A stretch of DNA of 64,000 nt from the NCBI RefSeq assembly GCF_037126465.1, contig NW_026999459.1, forward strand, positions 1 through 64,000, in the 5' to 3' direction. This DNA comes from Ornithodoros turicata (Eukaryota > Arthropoda > Arachnida > Ixodida > Argasidae). Positions 55,057 to 64,000 of this stretch are shown here, piece after piece. Within the stretch, counting starts at the first letter, position 1. Each line of letters begins with the position of its first letter. A model generated the notes under the pieces. That model did not search any database. It worked only from the letters and a program-made list of their open reading frames with translations, and had not been told where the DNA came from. A program made the translations under genes and the position numbers.

Positions 55057-56042
55057 CTATGGCTGCTCAGCCATGTGTGTCCGCTTGTGATGCTTAAGGT
55101 ACCTGGTCTGGCTGAACTCTGCAGGGCAGACATCGCACTTGTACAGCTTCTCACCTGTGTGTGTCTGCTCGTGCTGCTGTAGGCAGTCATTCCGACTGAA
55201 CGCTGTAGCACAGACATTGCACTGGTATTGCTTCTCACCTGTGTGTGTCCGCTTATGAACCTTTAGACTCGAACTGTGGCTGAACTCCGCAGGGCAGACA
55301 TCACACTTGTATGGCTTCTCGCCTGTGTGCGTCCGCTTGTGTTCCCGTAGATTCCAGAGCCGGTAGAACTCTGCAGGGCAGACATCACACTTGTGTCGCT
55401 TGTCACCCGTGTGTGTCCGCTTATGAACCTTTAGACGCTTACTGTGGCTGAACTCTGCAGGGCAAACATCACACTTGTATGGCTTCTCACCCGAGTGTGT
55501 CGACTTGTGCTGCTGTAGGCAGTCATTTCGGGTGAACGTTGCAGCACAGACACTGCACTTGTATGGCTTCTCACTCATATGTGTCCGCTTGTGAAGCACT
55601 AGGCTCTGGCTCCAGCTGAACTCTGCAGGGCAGACATCACACTTGTATGGCTTCTCGCCCGTGTGTGTCCGCTTGTGTTCCCGTAGATTCCAGAGCCGGT
55701 AGAACTCTGCAGGGCAGACATCACACTTGTGTGGCTTCTCGCCCGTGTGCCTCCGCTTGTGATCCCACAGACTCGAGACCTGGCAGAACTCTGCAGGACA
55801 GACATCACATTTGTGTGGCTTCTCGCCAGTGTGTCTCCGCTTGTGAGCTCGTAGATCCGAGATTTGGCAGAATTCTACAGGGCAGACATCACACTTGTGT
55901 GGCTTCTCACCCGTGTGCCTCTGCATGTGGTCCCGTAGATGCGAGATCCGGCAGAACTCTGCACTGCAGGCATCACACTTGTGTAGCTTCTCGCCCGTGT
56001 GCCTCCGCTTGTGATCCCGTAGATCCGAGACCCGGCAGAACT
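55057..56042 (-). CDS. C2H2 zinc-finger gene D, array exon
   Basis: Intact frame to TAG at 55057 with 12 fingers, all Cys and His present. Helices are more varied than in gene C: CRVSDLRDH, CRISHLRDH, CQISDLRAH, CQVSSLWDH, YRLWNLREH (twice), SWSQSLVLH, TRNDCLQQH, SHSKRLKVH, SHSSSLKVH, SRNDCLQQH and SQTRYLKHH, ending HMAEQP. Linkers are TGEKP variants. The exon is set to start at CCCTGCAG/AG in the first finger because that is phase 1, as the upstream exons require; an open frame runs further to 56139, so an acceptor before the first finger is possible. This is the best candidate for a working gene in the family. Role: sequence-specific DNA binding in the nucleus; target unknown. Confidence 0.8.
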
Positions 56043-56156
56043 CTGCAGGGCAGACATCACACTTGTATGGTAGAAGCACAAATGAAATACTAAGTGAGAA
56101 TTTTATGAATGTTTTTCCATAAACAGACCCTGACCACACATAATCATTCTCTCATA

Positions 56157-56308
56157 TAGTGCTGGACTTTGAAACCCACTCTGTCACATTCTTTCCTCCA
56201 TGCCAGTAGCCAATTGGACTGTACAGAGTTACAGACGGTCCTATTCGCTGCATCACTCTCGAAGAAGAATGCACTCAAGCGTGTTTTGTAAAATTTTGTC
56301 CAGCACTC
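56157..56308. mobile_element. Tc1-like MITE remnant in the gene D intron
   Basis: Ends AGTGCTGGACTTTGAAA and AAATTTTGTCCAGCACT. Orthologous to 47108-47328 by flanking sequence; shortened internally. Confidence 0.6.
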
Positions 56309-56338
56309 TTTTTTAATACAGTAGATATAGAAGATGTA

Positions 56339-56939
56339 CAGGGTGTTACCCTATAAAAGTCTACCCGTGCCGCCATGCCGTACTCGCCAATTACTCAATG
56401 CAGGTGGCACATTGTGCGATCTTCATATAGAGCTCATAAGGACATTTAATCTTGGTGAATTTCGAAGTGATTAAGCGCCGCAACACGAAGTTATAATTCA
56501 AAACGTGAGATTCCCGTAGTCAAAACAATCAAGATGGCGGCGTTGAGAAGATCTCTTGCCATGCTGCTCCCCAGACGACGACGTGTCGCATATCCTGCCA
56601 GCCGGATGGAACTGCAGTTTTCATTTCGCTTTCATGTAACTGTCGTATTTTGCTCAGACGTAAGCAAGTGAGGTACGAAAAATGCCGGCGTACTCAGCAG
56701 ACGACACCCAAAAGGGATGTCGTCTGCTTACTGAGAGGCGCCATCTTGGCTGTTTTGCCTACGGGAACCTCACGTTTTGCGTTATAACTTTGCGTAACGG
56801 TGCTCAATCACTTCGATATTTGCCATGGATGAATGTCCTTATGAGGTTTATACGTAGACAACACATTGTACCGCCTGCATTGAGTAATTGGCGAGCACGG
56901 CATGCCGACGCGGGTAGACTTTTATAGGGTAACACCCTG
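56339..56939. mobile_element. 601-bp foldback MITE, TA-flanked, empty site known
   Basis: Inverted ends of about 200 bp begin CAGGGTGTTACCCTATAAAA. TA at 56337-56338 and 56940-56941. The paralogous intron at about 47355-47375 lacks it (CAGAAGATGTGTAGCGTG), so it inserted after gene duplication. Confidence 0.85.
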
Positions 56940-57303
56940 TAGAGTGTACTTGTTAGGGCTAAACTTTGTGGGAGCACATGAAGGGAAACACACTGTGCAC
57001 CATGGATTATTTTGCACCTGATTCCTCTGGTTTTGCCTGCTTTTCCTTATCTTCTCGCTCACAAACATTGTTATGTGCAGTTGTTTATGCAGCCAAAGTC
57101 TGCAATAGTTGCAGTAATGTGGAATTGCATAAAGGATCTCCAGAGGTCTGTTTTGCCTAGTTTGATTATCTTCCATACAAGCTGGAAAGCTGACATGGAA
57201 CGAACAGAAAACTGAAAAGCGTATCCATTGCATGTCACTTTTTGTCCATATCATGCTATTGAGTTTGGTGTTGACTAAATGTTCCTGACCATTTTGTATT
57301 TAC

Positions 57304-57456
57304 CTTCTGATGTTAAGTCACAGTTGTGTCTCATTTGGTCCTGCCCAGTCAAGATTTCAATGTTGTAAGGCTCTGTTTTCACTTCTACGATAGGATGTCC
57401 ATTTGAAGATTCCTCTCGAGGTTCTTCTTTAACATGACACGTCCCAGCTGTCACTC
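57304..57456 (-). CDS. SUMO-motif exon 2 of gene D
   Basis: 153 bp, phase 1 at both ends, acceptor TTTTCTTTTACGTTCAG, donor GAAG/GTAAAT. It encodes HVKEEPREESS and VEVKTEPYNIE, then LTGQDQMRHNCDLTSE. Two psi-K-x-E motifs (VKEE, VKTE) with acidic Ser-rich spacing. Joining to the array exon gives E-E-F without a break. A near-copy lies upstream at 58121. Confidence 0.7.
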
Positions 57457-57540
57457 CTGAACGTAAAAGAAAAAGGGGGAGAAGTAAGCCATATTGCGAG
57501 GCTTCGAGTCACATGACAACCACCTCCGTAAAGTGTGGGG

Positions 57541-58058
57541 GATTTGAGGAGACAAAATGGATTTAAATCAAATCCGAATCAGATCCGGATTTAAATTTAT
57601 TTGAGTAAATCAAACAATTTTAAATCCATATTTATTTTCAGCATGCCAAATGAAATCCTTTTTCAAATGCGGATATTTCAAACGCATCAGAAATCCGGAA
57701 GAACTAACATAGCTGAGTAGCTCTGGAATGGCTTCAGAATCGACGGCAGTTTTCGAAGCTCAGATTTTTTACGCACCATACCTAATTAATAACAGGAATT
57801 CCTAACAATTGCGGAGCTAAGAAATAGAGGCGGAACATATGGAAGACATCTATTACAGTGGAGCCACATGAGCACAAAAAATGCAACTTGGTCATTATCT
57901 ATTTCCTTATACATATCGAGATTCAACGGTGAAGTGAAATTTGATAAAGAATCTCCACGACTATTTTCCATAACTTTCAGAATCTTGCATTGAACAGAAC
58001 GTGTGCATGAAAGGTGATACCTGTCTGTCAGAAAACTAAAGTGCATTTCTGTTGTATC
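57541..58058. other. Gene D intron, AT-rich insertion
   Basis: Lies between the two duplicated exon blocks and is absent from gene C. AATTTAAATCC-like blocks suggest a repeat, with no defined ends. Confidence 0.4.
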
Positions 58059-58120
58059 CCTTTTTTTGTCACGCTATTGAGTTTGATGTTGAGTAATGTC
58101 CTCGACCATTTTGTATTTAC

Positions 58121-58273
58121 CTTCTGATGTTGAATCACACTTGCATCCCATTTGGTCCTGTCCAGTCAAGATTTCAATGTGATCAGGCTCCGTTTTGACT
58201 TCCATGATTGGATGTTCCTTTGAAGATTCTTTTCGAGGTTCTTCTTTAATGTCACACTTCCCAGCTGTCACTC
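58121..58273 (-). CDS. SUMO-motif exon 1 of gene D
   Basis: 153 bp, phase 1 at both ends, acceptor TTTGTTCTACGTCAG, donor GAAG/GTAAAT. It encodes DIKEEPRKESS, MEVKTEPDHIE and TGQDQMGCKCDSTSE. Same plan as the 57304 exon; the surrounding 300 bp is duplicated with it. Because both exons keep phase, either or both could be used. Confidence 0.65.
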
Positions 58274-58934
58274 CTGACGTAGAACAAAAAAAGGAGAGAA
58301 GTAAGCCACATGACAAGGCTTCGGATCACATGACGACCATCTTCGTACTTTTTCTGAACCTAGTTTAACTATGTAATACACCTAGAGGTGTGCGCTGTTG
58401 CCAGTAATGAAAAGTCAGGGCTACACCATAGCCAATGGTGCACGAATGGAAGCGTGGGAAAGGGTTGTTGGGGGAAAGGATTTGGGTTTCGGAAGGGTGA
58501 AGGGGCATACGCCCCGTACAGCGCCTATAGAGGGCGTCACAAGCGAATCCCCTAGTGGGAGGAGTGGCACTTTTCCTGGGGCTCATAGCACACTCTGCGG
58601 TGTTGCCTATATGCGGCCTGCTGCATGACGTCTACCGTAAGCACATCAATCTTCAGAACACAAAAGCAGTAAGCTATGGCCTGTATGTGGAGCAGCGTGC
58701 CATAGTCCAGTTTGAGAACGACTACGACTGTAGAGCGCAGAGATGTGTAACGCACGTGTGTAATGTGTAATACTACTGCACCTGTCACGGCTGTTTTGCA
58801 CATCCGATGGTTATCGTGAAAGACAATGATGTATGACATCTACATGTACAGCTGGAGTGTCAATACTCACGTGCAAAAATTGACATAATGGAGCGCAATA
58901 GCAGGGCATTATATGTAGGGAGTGACTTTTTCAG

Positions 58935-59101
58935 GTTTATTTTTTTATTTATATTGATACATATACCCTCAAGGCCCAGAGGGCACTAAAGAGGGGAGTG
59001 AGCAGGACACAATGCAATGACAAAGCACAGGAACATGCGAGCGCAACATAATGACAATAAACGAGCAACTTCGACTAGAACATATACTAGTATCATCTTC
59101 G
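58935..59101 (-). mobile_element. Probable LINE tail
   Basis: The minus strand reads a non-coding tail with CCCTCTGGGCCTTGAGGG followed by an AT-rich run at 58940-58970, a form I associate with LINE 3' ends in such genomes. Weak. Confidence 0.3.
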
Positions 59102-59220
59102 TATTTTCCGGATTCTAACGCGCCCCCGAATCTAACGCGCAGGTGACTTTTACGACTTAGCCGCAAAAAAAGTTGAAAATGCACCCCTGTCAAACATTGA
59201 AACAAACAATGAACAAGCGT

Positions 59221-60456
59221 TTATTCAGCATCGCTATCGTCAGAAGTTTCTTTGTCGCTGCTCACGGTCCACAGACAATCGTCTTCCGTCCCGTCAAGCG
59301 CGTTTGAGATACCGCATTTTTTAAAAGCGTTCTGAACCATTGTCTGGGGAAGGCTTCTCCACGCATCATTAATCCATGTAGACACATTTTGAAGCGAAGC
59401 GCACTTCATCCTTCCTCCGGGTGTCATGACGTGATGACCATCGATCAGCCAGTTGTTATACGCTGCCCGAATATTGTCCTTCAGTGGCTTGTTACGGCAC
59501 ACATCCAGCGGTTGTAATTGTGAAGTCATCCCGCCCGGGATGATCACAAGGTCCGGATTGCAAGCGTGCAACTTCTCTTTTAGGCGTTCCGAAATGTGAC
59601 AACGGAAAGGGTCGAGCACAAGCATGGAGCGGAGGCCCATGTTAGCACCGTGTCGTTTCCGCCACACGACATCTACCCAGTCAATCATCAGATCAGTGTC
59701 CATCCACCCTTTTTCATTCACTCTCACTATCACGCCAGGCGGGAAGGACTCGTTCTTTGGCAAAGTTTTTCGGCGAAAAATCAGGTACGGTGGAAGCTTG
59801 AAGCCGTCGGCAGTACAACACAGCATAGCCGTGACTCGATTCTTCTCGTTTCCCGTCGAAGTAATGGCGACCTGCTTCACACCTTTCTCTTCGACTGTGT
59901 AATTTGATGGGAAGTAAAAAAAAAATCGGGGTCTGATCTGCATTCCCGATCTGGCCAACCAAATGGCAGTGGGTACGGCGGACGTTGATTACGTAGCGCT
60001 GAAAAGCAACCAATTTCTCCTCGTACTCCTCTGGCAGCTTCTGTGAGATCGTGGTCCGGCGTCGTAATGAGAATCCTGCTCTCTTCATGAACCTTGTTTT
60101 CAGCTCCAGCTCCTGTTGCCTTTGAACTCTGAGCGTGGGATGCCCGCAGCCCTTGCAAATTCCAGGGCCTTCACCTTTATGATTTCTGACTTCACTGGCA
60201 AATGTCGTGCTCGCAAATCCTTTATGAAAGGGACAAGAAGGTCCTCCACGTGGGGGTACCTATCGTGCCTCGGCCCATTGAATCCTTTGCACGTCGACTT
60301 TGAAGCCAGAATCTGCACTTTCTGTTTTCTCCAGTCCCGGACGTTGGTCTCCGGCACAGAAAATCTCCTTGATGCTGCACGGTTGCCCTCTGTTTCCGCA
60401 TAGGCAATCACCCGTCGCTTGAACGAAGCCTCGTAGTGAATACGCTTTTGCTTCAT
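59221..60456 (-). pseudogene. pogo/Tigger-like transposase, two frameshifts
   Basis: Starts MKQKRIHYEASFKRRVIAYA, a helix-turn-helix like the Brinker/Psq type seen in POGK-like proteins. A second, CENP-B-type DNA-binding part follows (SLRRRTTISQKLPEEYEE), then a DDE_1 catalytic domain: GNADQTPIFF (first Asp, about 59931-59949), MLVLDPFRCH (second, about 59593-59620) and QLQPLDVCRNKPLK (third, about 59500-59523). The last two Asp are 35 residues apart. Frameshifts lie near 60095 and in an A-run near 59925. The acidic end DKETSDDSDAE is intact. The enzyme would cut and paste DNA at TA; this copy would not work unless the shifts are sequence errors. Confidence 0.85.
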
Positions 60457-60519
60457 CGGTTAAGATGCGGATTAGCGTCGCGAGAATGACACGGCTGTGC
60501 ACTATCAGCGCTATCAGCA

Positions 60520-61110
60520 GTACTGCGTTGATGAACGCAGCGGCGTGGTTTTAGCCAGGCGCCCACAGCTCCCCATAGAGCCCATAGTTTGAGATAATTC
60601 AGGCAACACTGGACATACGACCAATGAAAATGCGTCGTGATGCCTAGCAGCCAACCAATCAGCAACCTCTCAGTTTGGCTCGGCTTTCGGCCGGCCCTGG
60701 CTGCCATTGGCTTCTACTGGTTTTCATACCTGGCGCCCGTTATTCCAAAATAACTAAGACATTTTTGATAGGCGAAATACATATTTATTGATGCAACGTA
60801 TAAACTCAAATGCTTGACTCATATATTCACCGTGCGTACAGGACGTTTCGTTCCTTGAATAGACAGCAACCAAACCAAGTTCGAACTTGCAAAGCACACA
60901 TACAGTCTACTTCTGGAGGCGAGCGAAGTCCACGAGTGCGTGCGTTTCACAGATGAGCATCTTCTTCTCATTCTGGCGAAGCACCGTAGGTCACACAGTC
61001 ACGGGAAATACTTTTGTCGTTACGAACACTCTCTTCTTAGTCACTGTATTTGAAAATGCGACAGCGCTCGAGAGTGTTCCTCAGGCGTCAGCTCACCAAG
61101 CATTCCAGTT
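60520..61110 (-). repeat. Inverted duplication in the transposon, left arm (partner 62130-62570)
   Basis: Reverse complement of 62130-62570: shared landmarks are GAACTGGAATGCTT, AAGTTCGAACTT, AATAAATAT and GGGCTCTATGGGGAGCTGT. It includes the transposase 5' flank. A further partial copy begins near 61440. Confidence 0.7.
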
Positions 61111-61439
61111 CCGACCCGGCAAGAATGTCCGTAGGTTGACACTTTATCGGAGATCAGTACATGGCCAGAGTCACTATAGCTCACGAACAAACCCGCGCGT
61201 ACACTTCCTCTTTGGTCGTTGTGGTCAACCGACATCGGCGAGCCGCGGAGACGCAGCGACCTTGCTTGGAGCTGCCCGCCTGGCCGACTGCCCAGACTGC
61301 CCGCGAAAAGTGAGCTGTGAGATATTTCGAAACTTTATCAACCAATCCCGGAGCGCGCATCCTCCTTTGGCCAATGGGCATCCGTCATGATGCCTGACGA
61401 TGTAGTACCACGTGACTGTGACGTGTTTTTATTTTTCTA

Positions 61440-62000
61440 CTGCCGCAAATGCGGGGAGCTGTGGAGGCCTGGTTTTAGCAGTCCTCCTCAGGTAACCGAG
61501 GATGCGGCTGTAGAGTATGTACCACTACGCCAATCTACAACGTTGCAAGCTCATTGGCCTAGACTGTGCGCGCGCTCCGATTGGTCGACAATGTTTTGAA
61601 ATCGCATTTTCTTCACGCGCATCTGCGTGCAGCGTGCCGGCGGCAGTTTCAAGTTTCAGCATAGTTTCGAAATAGCTCGCATCGGCTGGCACGGCGTTCG
61701 TCGTCTTGTGTTCCGTGTTTCGGTGATGTCAATCGGCAGAACAGTTTCTGATTCTACGCGTGTTGTGCTGTTCCTGGACACGACTATTACCCCACGTACA
61801 GTTTATCAACTGCTGGAATGCTTCGTGGGTTGGCGTGGTTGGAGAGTGAAGAACGCGTTCGGGCGCCGTTGGATTTTGAGGGCTGACAACAAAGACAGGA
61901 TTACGATTACGTGCCATACAAGTGCCTTCTGCTCTGCAAGCAACGAAAGAAGATGCTCATCGGCCGGCACGGCGTCCTCTTGTGTTCCGTGTTTCAGTGA
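61440..62000 (+). repeat. Partial third copy of the internal duplication
   Basis: GGGGAGCTGTGGAGGCCTGG and TCTACAACGTTGCA match 62540 and 62465. GTCAATCGGCAGAACAGTTT occurs at both 61728 and 61998, so the region is itself a tandem repeat. Confidence 0.5.
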
Positions 62001-62129
62001 TGTCAATCGGCAGAACAGTTTGTAGAAGTGTTCGCTGGTTTATTCATGCGTCGTTGTGACTCAACGTGTGTTCTGCTGTTCCTGGACACGACTATTATCC
62101 CACGAACAGTCTATCAACTCCGGAACTGG

Positions 62130-62570
62130 AATGCTTCGTGAGTTGGAGCGGTTGGAGAGTGAAGAACACGCTCGGGCCATGTCGCATTTCGAAGGCTGTT
62201 CGTTTTGTTTCAAGTTCGAACTTAGTTACAGTGCGTCAACAACGCAGTGGACTTTGTATTCACAGTGCACCCATGTATTAGATCTTTGACTCAGTGCTTT
62301 GTGTCAAATAAATATTTCTTTTAGCCAAAAGAAGCTTCAGTTATTTTGAATATCGGGTAACGGCGGTAGGCGTGAAATCCGGTAGAAGTCGATGGTAGCC
62401 AGAACCGGCCGAAAGCTCAGCCAAAGTTAAGGCCCCTGATTGGCCGACTGGCATTGCATAATTTCTACAACGTTGCACTCTCATTGGTCGCGTGCCCAGT
62501 GTTGTGTGAATTCTCAAACTATGGGCTCTATGGGGAGCTGTTGGAGCCTGGTTTTAGGCTGTTCAAGATA
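62130..62570 (+). repeat. Inverted duplication in the transposon, right arm
   Basis: Partner of 60520-61110. It ends near the right terminal repeat. Confidence 0.65.
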
Positions 62571-62780
62571 CACCACGTGCCTGACCACGTGGTATGGACC
62601 AGGCCAGTAGGGACTACGCATGCTATGGGCTTCCAGACGCTTATGGCGCCTCCTGCCTGCGTCGGGTTTTCAAAGTTCGCTCTTCGTGAATTGCTTGCAC
62701 TCGATTCTACCGCGCACGCAATTGTAGGCCGACTTTTTCCCGAAAAAAAGTGCGCGTTAGAATCCGGAAAATACCTCTAC

Positions 62781-63031
62781 CTGTTTGTAAACAAATGACG
62801 TCATAATGTTCGACAGCGCCACAAGTTTGGTAGAGTTGAACCACGTTCAATGCTAGTAGCGAACAAGGTCGCGCCCGAAAGCCACGGTCTTGAGGGGATT
62901 ACGATGGTCTCTGAAAGGGAAGCTACCTTCAGTCCTACTTTTCTTTCAATAGGAGGCAGCGAACAATTGCCCATTCGTTGAACCCAGCTCTCCCCTTCTG
63001 ATCTGGTTTGGTTTCGGAGTGTCTACCAACG
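62781..63031 (-). repeat. Dispersed repeat, inverted partner of 2399-2665
   Basis: Begins right after the transposon's right TA. Contains AAGGTCGCGCCCGAAAGC, the complement of the 2399 copy. Confidence 0.65.
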
Positions 63032-63054
63032 TCATGATGACGTTTCTCGAGTAC

Positions 63055-63870
63055 AAGTTTATTAGCGAGATAAACGCGACAATATACAATGACATTATAA
63101 GTGAAGGAGGTCGCACAAACTCTTTTTGAATTCTATAATATTAGTAATCGAAGTCACAGAACCAGGTAAACTATTCCATTCTGATGAGGTGCCGGGAATC
63201 AATGAGCCCTGGAATGATCTCGTTGAGCAATGCACTACACCTACTTTTTCACGATGATCAACACGAAGGGAAATGTACGATGGTGGTGTGATCAAAGAAG
63301 ATTTTAGAGTCGCATTGTGATACAAAATTTTATGGAACAGGCAGAGGCGGATAATTTTCCATTGTAAAGCAATCGCATGTTAGTTTTCATCGCGGTGATG
63401 CTGGCAGTGCGATCGTAGTTGCCTAATATGAAACGGGCTGCTCTGTTCTGAACAGACTCAATTAGTTTGATGAGATTATCTTGATCAGGATCCCAGACTG
63501 AAGCAGCATATTCCAGTTTAGGCAAGACAAGTGTTTTATATAGCGTGGTCTTCACGTGAACCGGGGCAGATGAGAAGTTTCAACGAATGTAGCCCAGGGT
63601 GCTGGACGCGTTATTAGTTATGTACTCAATACGCGTCTTCGCCATTCAAGGATGTCAGAGAGAAGACGCCCAAGTATGTATAGCAGGAGACAGACTCAAG
63701 AGGGGTGTTGTTAATAGCATAGGCCTGACTAGTCACATTGTTGCGGGACACCGTTAGAAGCTTGCATTTTGTTAGGTTAAGTTCCATTGCCCAGCTGTTA
63801 CACCATTCGGATACTTTATTAAGGTCAGCCTGCAGCAGGTCAAACGCCTACACAGGTTAAATGCCATTCT
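63055..63870 (-). mobile_element. LINE 3' part (Jockey/CR1-like)
   Basis: Two minus-strand frames show reverse-transcriptase C-terminal motifs: YKTLVLPKLEYAASVWDP, VQNRAARFILGNYDRTAS, then ITPPSYISLRVDH and EWNSLPGSVTSITN. Upstream toward 63870 another frame gives NLTKCKLLTVSR and CYTYLGV-type pieces. Frameshifts separate the segments. The 5' part is cut near 63870-63900 by a G-run and other sequence. Confidence 0.7.
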
Positions 63871-64000
63871 CAGATATGGGGGGGGGGGGAGGGTTAATTG
63901 AAATATTTTAAACGTGTTGAGTTTGAAGTCACAGCGTGTATCATTATCACAGGCTTTCTCTGTGAGGAAATCTTCACATGTGGGACATTCAATCTCATGT

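Larger units (their letters stand above)
59104..62771. mobile_element. pogo/Tigger-like DNA transposon, 3.67 kb
   Basis: Terminal repeats TTTTCCGGATTCTAACGCGC and GCGCGTTAGAATCCGGAAAA are perfect over 20 bp and flanked by TA (59102-59103, 62772-62773). It carries a damaged transposase (59221-60456, minus) and an internal inverted duplication. TA targets and the transposase type place it in the Tc1/mariner-pogo group. Confidence 0.9.

Overview
The window reads as eukaryotic, almost certainly arthropod, nuclear DNA. A tick (Ixodida) is my best guess. Reasons: intron-containing C2H2 zinc-finger genes whose fingers carry a C-P-A-E-F signature, several tRNA-like SINE families, LINE 3' ends, a Ty3/gypsy element, a pogo/Tigger-like transposon and very many TA-, TAA-, TTAA- or 8-bp-flanked MITEs. 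Nothing prokaryotic is present. The taxon is inference; no database search was possible.

Layout. 1-6300: minisatellite, inverted repeats, nested SINEs and MITEs. 6378-10627: two exons of a small zinc-finger gene on + (phases match) with an intron full of transposons. 10.8-16 kb: tandem repeat, MITEs, SINE complex, LINE tail. 16.1-30.2 kb (+): a zinc-finger family block with a possible first exon, a 145-bp exon carrying SUMO-type motifs, a dead array (24.0-25.9 kb) and a second array (26.9-28.7 kb) with two frameshifts, cut from its own 3' end (29.86 kb) by a 1.1-kb TAA-flanked element. 30.3-37.9 kb: repeats only. 38.0-47.0 kb (-): one huge array (roughly 44 fingers) cut in two by a 5.3-kb Ty3/gypsy element with 70-bp LTRs. 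48.7-50.4 kb and 55.1-58.3 kb (-): two paralogous genes with intact arrays and matching upstream exons. 59.1-62.8 kb: a pogo/Tigger-like transposon with broken transposase. 62.8-64 kb: dispersed repeat and a LINE 3' end.

How it fits together. The zinc-finger genes share one plan: small phase 1-1 exons of about 150 bp carrying two psi-K-x-E (SUMO consensus) motifs each, spliced to one long exon made of 84-bp finger repeats. No KRAB, ZAD or BTB domain was seen. The copies at 48.7 and 55.1 kb look intact; those at 24-30 kb and 38-47 kb carry frameshifts, stops and insertions, so this looks like a birth-and-death cluster. Shared intron sequence between the three minus-strand copies gives natural empty sites that fix the ends of three young MITEs.

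Limits: exon joins are read from consensus splice sites and phase, first exons are mostly missing, repeat families are named by structure only, and frameshifts could partly be assembly errors.
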